DNA from: Elephas maximus indicus
Taxonomy: Eukaryota; Chordata; Mammalia; Proboscidea; Elephantidae
DNA: 64,000 nt
Assembly (NCBI RefSeq): GCF_024166365.1
Contig: NC_064819.1
Coordinates: 112,636,293 to 112,700,292, forward strand
Direction of reading: 5' to 3'
The position numbers and the translations under genes were made by a program. This document shows positions 55,101-64,000 of this stretch, piece by piece. The notes beneath the pieces were generated by a model. The model did no database searches and was not told where the DNA came from. It saw only the letters and a list, made by a program, of their open reading frames with translations. Position 1 is the stretch's first letter. Each line of letters starts with the position of its first letter.

Positions 55101-58100
55101 TTCTGGATGCTCTTCAAAGCACTGCTCATTATCTATGGAATATTGGTGGTTTTCCGTAGGATGTTGAAGTCCTGCATGATGGCCATTGGCTTTGCCATTG
55201 GCTACGGATGCCCGTTGGTCATTTCTGTCACCACAGTGGCGATCACAGAGCCAGGCAAAGGCTACCTGAGACCTGAGGCCTGTTGGCTTAACTGGGACAG
55301 TACCAAAGCCCTTTTAGCATTTGCCATCCCAGCCTTGGTCATTGTGGCCGTGAATCTCCTTGTGGTTTTTATGGTTGCTGTCAACACTCAGAGACCCTCT
55401 ATTGGCAGTTCCAAGTCTCAGGATGTGGCCATAATTATGAGGATTAGCAAAAACGTTGCCATCCTTACCCCATTGCTAGGACTGACCTGGGGTTTTGGAA
55501 TAACCACTCTCATTGAAGGCATTTCCTCAGTGTTCCACGTTATCTTTGCCCTACTCAATGCTTTCCAGGTAAGTTCTTAAAAGGGAGATTTTCTATTGTT
55601 TTGTCTATGCAACATAAAAATGGTTGTAATTTAAAATTATAGATCCATTTACTTCTATATCTTAGAGGTATTTGGCCATGGTGTCTCTTACCCTATTGAT
55701 TTTTCCAGTTGGATTGAGCCGATCTGGTTGGTTGTGTGGAAATCTCTTTCCTTCTCTCCTCATGATTGATTTGTATTCCTCCTAAAACGTCAGAAGAAGA
55801 TGATCTTCACTGCAGAGGACTGTTCTGTGGTGAAGGATGCGTGAGGCTACATTCATGTGTTGTAGCCTCAAAACAAGTTTATTTCCTATCTGTTCCCAAG
55901 AGGTTTGAGAATTTAGAAAACAACAGGTATTTTCTAGAGCGTGAAGAGGTGGCCCTGGTTGGTTATTCACTTTGGGTGTTAACCAGTCAGGAGTTCTTAT
56001 ACCTTTTCTCTGCTGTTACCTATGGAAGAAACTTAAGTCGTCGTTCGTAGAAATGGAACTTGCCATAGGTTATATAATCCTGAGAAAGGCACTTTTCTTT
56101 GGGCCTCAATCTTTTCATTTGTACAATAAAGATATGGATATGGAATGATCTCTGTTGTCTATTCTAGCTCCAAAATAATTGATTTGGCAAGATTATCCCT
56201 CTGAAGGTTGTTTTACTCCTTCTTGGATACTAAACTTGCATTTCTGGGGAGCTGTCACCAGCCAGACTGCTTTCCACATATATGAGTAATAGAAAATTTA
56301 GTAGGTCCATATTCTTAATTATGCTGTAATCAGGGGTTGGCAAACTACAGCTCACTGCTATTGTACAGAGAGTTTTACTGGCACACAGCCATGCTCAGCC
56401 CTTTACCTACTGTCTATGGCTGCGTTTGAGCTGCAGCAGCAGAGTTGAGTAATCACAACAGAGATTACATGGTCTGCAAAGCCTTAAATATTTACTACCT
56501 ACTTCTTCGCAGAAAAAAAAAAAATCTGACTCCTGCTTTAAATAATCTAAATACAACTACATAATAAAGAGCAAATTATTCCTGTTAACACGTCACTATT
56601 ACTGTTACTGTTGGTAGTTGCTGTCAAAACATTTCTGACTCATGGCGAGCTTATGTTACTATTACTCTCTTCAAAAGCATGATACAAAATATGAAGTAAA
56701 CTTTAAAGAAATGCCAACTCAGATCAACTATATCTTACTTGTAATTCTTTAATCACTATGGAGAATATTGATTGATTTCACCTTTTTCCTTGTATTGCTT
56801 TAAAGAGAAACCTTTGACTAAGGGTTTTTGTTGTTGTTGTTGTTGTTCATTTGTTTGCTTTTTGAGGGAGGGAAATCAACACCTTTTGGCTTCACATAAA
56901 TCTCCCCAACTCGAAGTTACTCTGTGACTGACTCTATTTCATCTTCTTTCTTACATTGCAACTTAATTAAAGCCCTAGAAAATCATTGCATTTTTCTATT
57001 TCTTTTACAGATCATTGTTTACTTTTCTGATGGGAAGACAAATACTCAAACAATTTTGGGTATATACACTCGACTATTCTCAGCAAACCTTCCTTGTGGC
57101 TCTCATTTAAAATTTTCAGTCATCTGATCTTTTTTTTTTTTGTTTTTCCCCCACCATGAAATTATCCCTAGGAACCCAAGCTTCTCTCTACTTTCATTGT
57201 AGGGTCCAGATTTTCCTTGGACCTCAATTCCCACCAATTTAAAAGAATGACCATCATTTAATGTGACTTTACCTGTTGCTGTCACGTCATCTAGGACTCA
57301 CGGGTACTCCATGTGTGTTGTATAGAACTGTGCACCACAGGGTTTTAAATAGCTGATATTTGGGAAGTAAATCATCAGGGCTTTCTTCCAAGGCACCTCT
57401 GGGTAGACTCAAACCTCCAAACTTTTGGTTAACAGCCAAGCACTTTAACCATTTTCACTACCCAGGGACTTCACTGTGACTTTCTAGGGGTCCATATAGT
57501 TTAAACTGGAAGAGACCTTGGCCTCACAGGTCTTTGTAGCCTTCTTTCTCTCTTATATAGAAACTTCTTCCATCAGCTCAGAGGCCCTGACTGCCTATTG
57601 TGAACCACAATATTCCCCATTACATGTCTCTGTCATCATGAGTAAGAACAGCCACACCAATATTTGGGAAGAAAGTAAAAAGATTTAATAAGGTCAAAAA
57701 CTCTATCCTGTATTAGTAGCCATTCAATAATGTCAATAACACCTATGCACAGTCCCATGACGGTGATTCTTTTCTAAGAGTGGAGGTAGATTAACAAAAT
57801 AAATACCCACCAATGCATCTTTACCTGATCAGTGGAAAATGAAGTTTCTGATGCCTGATGATTGTCCTAGACAGTATCCAGAAGAGTGGTCTTAAACCAG
57901 TTGCCGTCGAATCTACTCTAACTCATGGCACTCCCACGTGTGTCAGAATAGAACTCCACTCCATAAGTGTTTCAATGGCTGTGATCTTTTGGAAGTTCAG
58001 GCCTTTCTTCTGAGGTGCTCTGGAAGGTTCAGACCTTCAACCTTTTTATTAGCTGCCGAGCATGTTAACAATTTGTACCACCCAGGGACTTAGATATTAA

Positions 58101-61100
58101 AATAATTCCTGAAATATTGTCTGCAAAACCTTCCTTCACGCTTCTGTTGAATCTCTCTACAGGGGTTCTTCATCTTGCTGTTTGGAACCATTATGGATCG
58201 CAAGGTAATTCAAATATGCTACCCTCATTGTCATTGAGTTTCAGGTGGTTGAGGAAAGCGAGAGGATGAAGCAAAGTCCGGGGCATGGGGGGAGGCAGGA
58301 GCGGGTTGCGTGGGTCAAGGCATCAGCTGAGGAAAGAAAAGAAGAAAGCTATACTCTCCCATTTCTTACACTTTAAAAAAATTTTTTTTTTATTGTGATT
58401 TAGGTGTAAGTTGACAGAACAAATTAGTTTCTCATTAAATAGTTAATACACAAATTGTTTTGTGACATTCATTTTCAATCCCATGATGTGTCAACACTCT
58501 TCCCTTTTCCACCCCAGACTCCCTGTTTCCATTCGTCTAGTTTTCTTGTCTCTGTCTGCCTTCTCATCTTTGCTTTTGGGCTAGTGTGCCCATTAGTTTC
58601 ATATACATGATTAAACTATGAAGCATGTCTCTCACGTGTGTTACCCTTGGCCCTATTGAAGAAAAAAAAAAAAAACCCGTTGCCATCGAGTCAATTGCCA
58701 CTTATAATGACCCTGTAGGACAAGGTAGCACTGCCCCATAGGGTTTCCAAGGAGCGTACGGTGGATTCAAACTGCTGACCTTTTGGTTAGCAGCCAGTCT
58801 CTTAACCACTGCGTCACCAAGGTCTTTGGCTGAAGGGTGAACTTCAGTACTGAGTTAAAAAGGTGTGCGGGGGCCATACTCTTGGAGTTTGTCCAGTCTC
58901 TGTCAGGCCAGCAAGCCTGGTCTTTTTTTTTTTTTGGGTGGGGAGGGTGAATTTGAAGTTTGTTCTACATTTTTCTCTTGCTCTGCCTGGGACCATCTAT
59001 TGTGATCCCTGCCAGAGCAGTTGGTGATGGTAAGCGGGCATCATCTAGTTGTCCTGGGTTCAGTCTGGTGGAGGTTGTGGTAGTTGTGGTCAATTAGTCC
59101 TTTGGACTAATCTTTCCTTTATGCCTTTGGTCTTCTTCATCCTCCTTTGCTCCAGCCGGGATGGGACCAGTAGATGTATCTCAGATGGCTGTTCACCGGC
59201 TTTTAAGACCCCAGTCGATACTCACCAGAGTCAGATGTAGAGCATTTTCTTTACAGGCTGTGTTATGAGAGATGAGCTAGACATCCCCCAAGACTGTGGT
59301 CCCCAGACAGCCCAAGTAGCTCAGTCTCTCACAGAGTTTGGATGTGTCTTTGAAGCTTCTATGACTTTGCCCGGATCAAGATGTGCTGACTTCCCCTGTA
59401 TTGCGTACTGTCTTACCCTACACCGAAGTTACCACTTGTCTGTTATCTAGTTAGTGTTTTTCCTTCCCCACCCCTCCCGTCCTTCATAACCATCAAAGAT
59501 TGTTTCCTTCTGTGTGGAAACATTTTCATAATAGTGGTTTCATACAGTATTTATCCTTTTGTGATTGACTTATTTCACTCAGCGTAAGGCACTCCAGACT
59601 CATCCATGTTGTGTGGTGTTTCACAGATTCGTTGCTGTTCTTTATCATTGCATAGCGTTCCATTGTGTGTATGTAACATAGTTTGTTTATCCATTCATCT
59701 GTTGATGGGCACTTAGGTTGTTTCCATCTTTTTGCTATTGTGAATAACGCTGCAATGAACATAGGTGTGCATATGTCTATTCATGTGACAGCTCTTATTT
59801 CTCTAGGATATATTCCTAGGAGTGGAATTGCCAGATCATATATTTCTGTTCATAGCTTTTTAAGGTAGCACCATATTATTTTCCAAAATAGTTGCACAAT
59901 TTGCATTCCCACCAGCAGTGCATAAGAGTTTCAATCTCCCCACAACCTCTCCAGTATTTGTTATTTTCTGTTTCTTTGATTTGTACCAGTAAAGTCTGGG
60001 TGAGATGGTATCTCATTGTAGTTTTGATTTGCATTTCTCTAACGGCTAGTGATTGCTAGCATTTCCTCATGTGTCTGTCGCCTGCCTGTATATCTTCCTT
60101 GGTGAAGTGTCTGTTCATATCCTTTGCCTATTTTTTCATTGGATTATTTGTCTTTTTATTTTAGAAGTGTTGGACTTTCCTATAGATTTTAGAGACTAGA
60201 CCTTCGGTAAATATGTCATAGCCAAAAATCTTTCCCCAGTCACTAGATTCTCTTTTTACTTTTTTGGTGAGGTTTTTTTGATGAGCATAAGTGTTTAATT
60301 TTTAGAAGATCCCAGTTATCTAGCTTATCTTCTGGTGTTTGTGTGTTGTTAATTGTAATTTATATGCTGTTTATGTTGTATATTAGGGCCCCTAGTGTTG
60401 GCCCTATTTTTTCTTCCATGGTTTTTATAGTTTTTGGTTTTGTATTTAGGTCTTTGATCCATTTTGAATTAGTTTTTTTGTATGGTGTGAGGTATGGGTC
60501 CTGTTTCATTTTTTCACAAATGGACATCTAGTTTTGCCAGCACCATTTGTTAAAAAGACTGTCTTTTCCTTATTTAAAGGACTTTGGGCCTTTGTCATAG
60601 ATCAAGTGGCTGTAGGTAGATGGATTTACATCTGGGTTCTTGATTCTGTTCAATGTGTCTGTCATTGTTTCAGTACCAGGTTATTTGGACTACCATAGCT
60701 GTATAGTAGGTTCTGAGGTCAGGGAGTATGAGGCCTCTTACTTTGTTCTCTTTCTTCAGTAATGATTTACTTATCCAGGGCCTCTTTCCTTTCCATATAA
60801 AGTTAATGATTAGTTTTTCAATCTCTTTAAAGAATGCTGTTGGTATGTGGTTGGGATTGCATTGTATATGTAGATTGCTTTGAGTAGAATTGACATTTTC
60901 ACAATGTTGAATCTACCTATCCATGAGCATGGTATGTTTTTCCATTTATATAAGTCTCTTTTGGTTGCTTGCAGTCGTGTTTTGCAGTTTTCTTTGTATA
61001 GGTCTTTTATGTTGCTGGTTAGATTTTTTCCCTAAGTATTTTATTTTTTTAGGGGCTATTATAAAGGGCATTGCTTTCCTGGTTTCATTTTCATAGTTCT

Positions 61101-63570
61101 CTTTATTGCTATTTAAGAATCCTACTAATTTTTGTATGTTTATCTTGTATCCTGCCACTCTGGTGAATCTATTAGTTTCAGTAGTTTTCTTGTGCAGTCT
61201 TCAGGGTTCTCTATTTTTTATGTATAGTATCATATCATCCACAAATAGGGATAGCTTTGCTTCTTCCTTACCAATTTGGATGCCCTTTATTTCTTTTTCT
61301 TGCCTTATTGCTTTAGCTAGGCCTTCCAGCACAAAATTAAATAGGAGTGGTGATAAAGGGGATCCTTGTCTTGTCCCTGTTCTCAGGGGAAATGGTTTCA
61401 ATCTCTCCCCATTGAGAATGATGTTGGCTGTTGGCTTTGTATAGACGTCCATTTGTTATGTTAAGGAATTTTCCTTCTATTCCTATCTTATTGAGAATTT
61501 TTATCAGTTATGGGTGTTGGGCTTTATCAAATGCCTTTTCTGCATTGATTGAGATGATCATGTGATTCTTTGATTTTATTTTTTTATATAGTGGATTACG
61601 CTGATTGATTTTCTAATGTTAAACCATCCTTGTATACCTGGTATGATTCCCATATGGTTGTGGTGTTTTTTTTTTTTTTTTTAATATGGTGTTGAATTCT
61701 ATTGGCTGGAATTTCTTTGCAAATTTTTGCATCTATATTCATGAGGGATATTGGTCTGTAATTTTCTTTTTTTGTGGTGTCTTTGCCTGGGTTTAGTATC
61801 AGAGCTATGCTGACTTCATAAAATGAATTTGGAAGTTTGCCTTCTTTTTTCTATGTTCTGAAATAGTTTGAGTAGTACTGGTGTGAGCTCTTCTCCAGTG
61901 AAGTCATCTGGGCTAGGATTTTTTTTTTTTTTTTAATTTTTCAATCTCTTTTCTTGTTATGGTTCTGTTCAGATTTTCTACCTCAGTTCGTGTTAGTTTA
62001 GGTAGGTAGTGTGCTTCTTGCTTCTAGAAATTTGTCAATTTCCTCTAGGTTTTCAAATTTGTTGGTGCACAGTTTTTCATAGTACTCGTTATGATCCTTT
62101 TTATTTCAGTTGGGTCTGTTGTAATGTCTCCCATTTCATTTCTTATTTGGGTTATTTGCTTCCTCTCCTGGTTTTCTTTTGTCAGTTTGGCCAATACTTT
62201 GTTGATTTTGTTGATCCTTTCAAAGAAGCATCTTTTGGTTTTGTTGATTCTTCCTATTGTTTTCTAGTATCCATTTATTTCTGCTCTGATCTTTATTATT
62301 TCCTTTCTTTTGGTGGCTGTAGGCTTCTTTAGCTGTTCTTTTTCTATTTCTTCAAGTTGTAGGGCTAATGTTTTGATTTTGTCCCTTTCTTCTTTTTTAA
62401 TGTGTGTGCCTATTGCTATAAATTGACCTCTGAGCACTGCTTTAGCTGTGTTCCATAGGTTTTGGTATGATGTGTTTTCATTCTCATTTGATTCTAGAAA
62501 TATTTTGACTCCACCTTTGATTTCTTCTCTTACCTAGTGGTTTTTAAGGAAAGTGTTATTCGGTTTCCATGTATTTTTATTTTCCTTGCTCTTCCTATTA
62601 TTAATTTCTTCTTTTATGGTGTTATGATCAGAGAAGATGCTTTGTTATTAGCTCAGTGTTTTGGATTTTGTTGAGGGTTACTTTGTGGCCTATGATATGG
62701 CCTGTTCTGGAGAATGTTCCATATGTGTTGCAAAAGAATGTATACCTTGCTGCTGTTGGGTGGAGTGTTCTACATACATCTATGAAGTCAACATAGGTGA
62801 CTGTGGCCTTAAGATCTCCTGTATCTTTGCTGAGTTTCTTTCTACATGTTCTTTCCTTTACTGAGAGTGACATGTTTAAGTCTACTATTATTATGGAACT
62901 GTTAATTCTTCTTTTCAGTGCTGATAGCATTTGTTTTATGTATTTTTGAGCCCTGTCTTTGGGTGCATAGATATTTATTATGGTCATGTCATCATGATGG
63001 GCTGTTCCTTTAATTATTGTATAACGTTCTTCCTTTCTTTTATGGTGTATTTTGCCTTAAAGCTTGTTCTTTTTTTGCTTGCTGTTTGCTTGATATATTT
63101 TTTCCACCCTTTGATTTTTAATATATTTTTATCTTTGTGTCTAAGGTGTGTCTCCTGTAGACAGCATATTGATGGGTCATTTTTTTTTTGGCATACATTC
63201 TATTACTCTCTGTCTCTTTATGGGGCGTTTCTTACTCTTTAACAAGTCAAAAGGAGGCTCTGTGTGAGTGTAGCTGATAAAAAGAATAGAAACTTTAATT
63301 CTACATTTATTGATTACTACACATCAACTTTAACCCAAGTCTTATTATTTGTCCAACAGTGTGATAAGTAATTTGCAAGCTATCTAATGTTGCTTCTGCA
63401 GGGGTATTTGTTTCAATATTGCAGGACACAGGTCTGGGCCTTGGGGATTTTGTTGTCTACTCTGACATCTATGATGTTACATCATAGCCTCACCATCATT
63501 GCTTCTTTAGATAAGAGATGCTTTGAAGATGAGCATGACTTCACTGAAGGGGAAATCAAGGGCAGCAGAA
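46109..63570 (+). CDS. ADGRF4: ADGRF4 (GPR115), adhesion GPCR F4, partial (last exon outside window)
   Basis: Spliced coding region: 46109-46195, 48043-48097, 50147-50295, 52760-53011, 54192-55568, 58163-58204 and 63511-63570, giving 2022 nt or 674 residues with an open frame. Human ADGRF4 is about 695 residues, so only a tail of about 17 residues is missing. Domains: signal peptide (1-20), six-cysteine module (about 50-93), GAIN stalk with GPS (about 110-385) and seven helices (about 393-654). Identity to the human protein, as I remember it, is very high through the stalk and 7TM. It is an orphan plasma-membrane receptor; loss in mouse has been linked to poor enamel mineralisation. It lies about 20.7 kb downstream of ADGRF2 on the same strand. 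The GPS lacks the cleavage triad. Confidence 0.96.
46248..47037 (-). mobile_element. L1 3' end insertion with target-site duplication
   Basis: About 757 bp of L1 3' UTR in reverse (46264-47020), flanked by GGAAGGCTAGATTTCT (46248-46263) and GGAAAGGCTAGGTTTCT (47021-47037). It starts 68 bp past the donor of ADGRF4 exon 1. It contains an internal ~47-bp tandem duplication (46309-46355 and 46356-46403). Confidence 0.88.
47142..47325. repeat. Imperfect palindromic repeat, copy 2 (MITE-like)
   Basis: The left arm GGATTGCCCAATAAGCAAGG...TTTACTAATCTGTAGTGC pairs with the reverse complement of the right arm, GGATTAACCCATAAGCAAGG...CTTACTAATCTATGGTG. It shares the arm sequence of the copy at 14316-14478 and is about 20 bp longer at the centre. 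Confidence 0.8.
47430..47610 (+). repeat. MIR SINE
   Basis: 'gattcaaatcttagctttgc', 'cttgctagttacacagctgc' and 'gtgagtcttactttccttat' follow MIR order. Confidence 0.7.
48043..48097 (+). CDS. ADGRF4: ADGRF4 exon 2: short linker
   Basis: A 55-nt exon with acceptor TTTTTCAG and donor GTATGT, phase 0 to 1, encoding [18 protein letters not shown] plus one base. The SPEGKP core matches ADGRF4 of other mammals. It is placed between exons 1 and 3 by frame. Confidence 0.9.
48449..48635 (+). repeat. AfroSINE, long form
   Basis: Head 'gagccctggtggaagagtgg', B box-like 'ggtttgaaccc', middle 'cagtctgcttccctaaagat', tail 'actatgagtcagaactgaat' and a T-run. Confidence 0.92.
48880..49085 (-). repeat. MIR SINE
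   Basis: Reverse MIR: 'tagcatttattaagcatgta', 'ccatctaatttaatatttgt', 'atgaagaaattgagaacc'. Confidence 0.72.
49086..49310. other. Unique part of ADGRF4 intron 2
   Basis: No repeat or exon was recognised. Confidence 0.4.
49311..49555 (+). repeat. hAT-like MITE fragment
   Basis: 'tttggaacacagtcacctcc', 'catattgtctctggctgctt' and 'aaatatttactgcctgctgg' belong to the same family as 56332-56535. Its left part is duplicated or rearranged around an AT-rich piece. Confidence 0.6.
49558..49732. repeat. Palindromic MITE ('ggttgccagatttaac' family)
   Basis: The left end 'ttgccagatttaacaaataa' with 'aaatataggatgtctactta' is balanced by a right end of opposite sense, 'gcttcctgtattttacctgg'. The centre carries 'tttcagataaacaac' and its reverse-like 'ttgttgttcgtctgaa'. 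It is an old mammalian DNA-transposon MITE; the name is not certain. Confidence 0.6.
50147..50295 (+). CDS. ADGRF4: ADGRF4 exon 3: six-cysteine module
   Basis: A 149-nt exon, phase 1 to 0. The acceptor is a CT repeat ending TTTTCAG; the donor is the weak GTGCTC. It encodes [26 protein letters not shown] and [13 protein letters not shown]. Its six cysteines and Trp align with exon 3 of ADGRF2. Confidence 0.94.
50296..51010. other. First part of ADGRF4 intron 3
   Basis: A short palindrome of ATCAATT/AATTGAT units lies at about 50646-50705. A 40-bp AfroSINE tail scrap lies at 50811-50850 ('gctatgagtcagaattgact', 'agacggcaatgggtttg'). Otherwise unique. Confidence 0.5.
51013..51490 (+). repeat. 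AfroSINE split by a second AfroSINE
   Basis: The outer copy runs 51013-51160 (head 'gtccttgggtggcacaagcc', with a stray tail piece 'ttgactcgacagcactgggt' at about 51057) and resumes at about 51398 with 'agccaagaaaaccctatgag', ending near 51490. Confidence 0.85.
51161..51382 (-). repeat. AfroSINE inserted in an AfroSINE
   Basis: A reverse long-form copy from 'cccattgttgttgcatcaat' to 'cttaaccactgtaccagcag', with an A-rich left end. It is flanked by a duplication of its host: TTCCATAAACATTAC (51146-51160) and TTCCGTAAAGATTAC (51383-51397). Confidence 0.9.
52167..52378 (+). repeat. AfroSINE, inner copy 1
   Basis: Head 'gggcccctgggtggcacaaa', middle 'aaaggcctggcaatttgctc', tail 'gccatgagccagaactgact', inserted between tail and middle of the outer copy. 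Confidence 0.9.
52461..52686 (+). repeat. AfroSINE, inner copy 2
   Basis: Head 'ccctagtggcagaatggtga', middle 'tgttctgcttccctaaagat', a C/A-rich expansion ('tccctccctcccccgcacc', then AAAC units) and tail 'actgtgagttagaaattgac'. It ends 74 bp before ADGRF4 exon 4. Confidence 0.9.
52760..53011 (+). CDS. ADGRF4: ADGRF4 exon 4: stalk, start of the GAIN region
   Basis: A 252-nt exon (84 codons), phase 0 to 0, with acceptor TTTTAATAG after a T run and donor GTATTC. It includes [37 protein letters not shown] and NVTQEKMK. Two sequons (NIS, NVT) are visible. It matches the ADGRF2 exon ending AKMQ. Confidence 0.95.
53483..53683 (+). repeat. AfroSINE
   Basis: Head 'accctgggtggtacaaactg', tail 'gccatgagtcaggattgact', then an A-rich junction. 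Confidence 0.88.
53687..53813 (-). repeat. AfroSINE, short form
   Basis: Reverse copy from 'ctgctactgtcgagtcgatt' to the head 'cttaacactatgccaccggg'. It abuts the forward copy before it, making an inverted pair upstream of the 7TM exon. Confidence 0.9.
54192..55568 (+). CDS. ADGRF4: ADGRF4 exon 5: GAIN, GPS and most of the 7TM domain
   Basis: A 1377-nt exon (459 codons, residues 182-640), phase 0 to 0. It begins [18 protein letters not shown] and ends LLNAFQ before donor GTAAGT. GAIN marks are [29 protein letters not shown] and LTFEKIN; the GPS cysteines are CVGWHS, NAC and CRC. The Stachel-like strand is SFSILMS. The triad position reads Ala-Val-Met (54783-54791) instead of His-Leu-Thr/Ser. 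The 7TM marks are EACWLNWD and [11 protein letters not shown]. In TM2 the codon at 55002-55004 is Cys (TANVCF) where ADGRF2 in this window has Trp (MADVWF). Confidence 0.98.
55569..56330. other. First part of ADGRF4 intron 5
   Basis: Unique. The 94-codon frame at 55766-56050 has no similarity I recognise. Confidence 0.4.
56332..56535 (+). repeat. hAT-like MITE ('caggggttggcaaact' family)
   Basis: 'caggggttggcaaactacag', 'gcacacagccatgctcagcc', 'cagcagagttgagtaatcac' and 'ctgcaaagccttaaatattt' are typical of this old nonautonomous family. Confidence 0.7.
56606..56660 (-). repeat. AfroSINE tail fragment
   Basis: Only 'ttggtagttgctgtcaaaac' and 'tttctgactcatggcgag' remain. Confidence 0.7.
57270..57471 (-). 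repeat. AfroSINE, diverged
   Basis: It runs from 'ctgttgctgtcacgtcatct' through 'catcagggctttcttccaag' to 'cattttcactacccaggga'. Confidence 0.85.
57472..57890. other. Unique part of ADGRF4 intron 5
   Basis: No repeat or exon was recognised. Confidence 0.4.
57892..58091 (-). repeat. AfroSINE
   Basis: It runs from 'accagttgccgtcgaatcta' to 'caatttgtaccacccaggga', about 70 bp upstream of ADGRF4 exon 6. Confidence 0.88.
58163..58204 (+). CDS. ADGRF4: ADGRF4 exon 6: end of TM7
   Basis: A 42-nt exon, phase 0, with acceptor TCTCTACAG and donor GTAATT, encoding [14 protein letters not shown]. It has the same length and position as the ADGRF2 exon. Confidence 0.96.
58362..63242 (-). mobile_element. 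4.85-kb L1, nearly complete ORF2, with target-site duplication
   Basis: The body is 58377-63227, reverse to ADGRF4. Reading on the minus strand from the right: [14 protein letters not shown] and the endonuclease block [11 protein letters not shown] (near 63170), [10 protein letters not shown] (62987), the reverse transcriptase with [16 protein letters not shown] and FVDDM (61452-61201), the C-terminus [19 protein letters not shown] (59762-59526), then a 3' UTR interrupted by an AfroSINE. It is truncated about 20 residues into ORF2. Many frameshifts and stops make it inactive. The duplication is TTTCTTACACTTTAA (58362-58376) and TTTCTTACTCTTTAA (63228-63242), one mismatch. Confidence 0.94.
58670..58831 (-). 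repeat. AfroSINE inside the L1 3' UTR
   Basis: A short-form reverse copy from 'cgttgccatcgagtcaattg' to 'cttaaccactgcgtcaccaa'. L1 sequence ('ggctgaagggtgaacttcag') resumes after it, so it is younger than the L1. Confidence 0.92.
63511..63570 (+). CDS. ADGRF4: ADGRF4 exon 7: helix 8 and cytoplasmic tail
   Basis: A 60-nt exon, phase 0, with acceptor TTCTTTAG and donor GTAAGC, encoding [20 protein letters not shown]. It lies only about 270 bp past the right end of a 4.85-kb L1 insertion. The final exon must lie beyond 64000; no candidate was seen in 63571-64000. Confidence 0.95.
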
Positions 63571-64000
63571 GTAAGCCTTCCTTTTTAATCTCAACCCTTG
63601 AGGGTCAGTGTTTTTACCAGAGTTATGCAGAGACAACTACTACATCTTAGTGTTCAGAAGGTGTTAGCAAAGAGGATTATTAAGACATACATTCATTCAT
63701 TTCTTTGTTCAACAAAATTGAGTGCCCTGCTAAAACTGAAGGTTGGCAGAATATACTCTTTAAAAGAACTTTCTCATTGGGCATATTTCAGTCTGACATC
63801 TGGAACACTGAGATGGGACAGCATGAAACCAGGATTCTAGATTCATAAACTGTGAGAGCTGGGAAGTGACAGACAAGCTGTTATAGAAACAAAACTCTAG
63901 CCCAACTCACTATTTATAGGTAAAGAAACCAAGGCCCAGATTTCTTAAGAGATCTGTCCAGTGTGACTCAGCTAGGCAAGAGAAGAACCACACTAAGACC
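63571..64000. other. ADGRF4 last intron, start
   Basis: Unique sequence after the exon 7 donor. A MIR-like fragment is possible at about 63905-63990 ('gtaaagaaaccaaggcccag'). No terminal exon was seen. Confidence 0.45.

Noticed and set aside
4238-58831. Regularly recurring similar segments as a CRISPR-like array
   Set aside because: Spacing is irregular, copies occur in both orientations and vary in length, and the setting is a mammalian genome; they are SINEs.
62009-63242. + strand frames of about 100 codons rich in Phe and Leu
   Set aside because: They are antisense to L1 ORF2; the high Phe content comes from reading A-rich L1 sequence backwards.

Overview
This is vertebrate nuclear DNA. 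It almost certainly comes from a paenungulate afrotherian, most likely an elephant. The evidence is more than 30 tRNA-derived AfroSINE copies (full, partial or nested), two nearly complete BovB-like RTE retrotransposons whose 3' tail matches the AfroSINE tail, several L1 insertions, and old mammalian MIR, MER5A and MER20 copies. About 4 kb of the window is protein-coding.

Two related adhesion GPCR genes of subfamily VI (ADGRF) lie head to tail on the + strand. The first is ADGRF2 (GPR111). Eight coding exons join without frameshift or stop between 1793 and 25443 into a 671-residue receptor: signal peptide, six-cysteine module, GAIN/GPS region, seven-helix bundle and short tail. The second is ADGRF4 (GPR115). 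Seven coding exons between 46109 and 63570 give 674 residues, and the last short exon lies beyond the right edge. Both genes share the same exon order, splice phases and almost the same exon sizes, as expected of tandem duplicates. Both have lost the His-Leu-Thr/Ser cleavage triad at the GPS, so neither receptor should cut itself.

Layout: 1-260 is an L1 fragment. 300-25443 holds ADGRF2, with an RTE element (20278-23501) in its last intron. 25444-46108 is intergenic and holds an LTR-like stretch, a second RTE element in reverse orientation (36010-39187) and a 2.27-kb L1 with a clear target-site duplication (39500-41770). 46109 to the end holds ADGRF4; its first intron contains an L1 tail, and its last visible intron contains a 4.85-kb L1 (58377-63227) with its own duplication. 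Many AfroSINEs are nested or paired as inverted repeats.

No microbial-type system, CRISPR array, tRNA or rRNA gene was seen. The least explained element is an imperfect palindromic repeat of about 165-185 bp that occurs twice (14316-14478 and 47142-47325).
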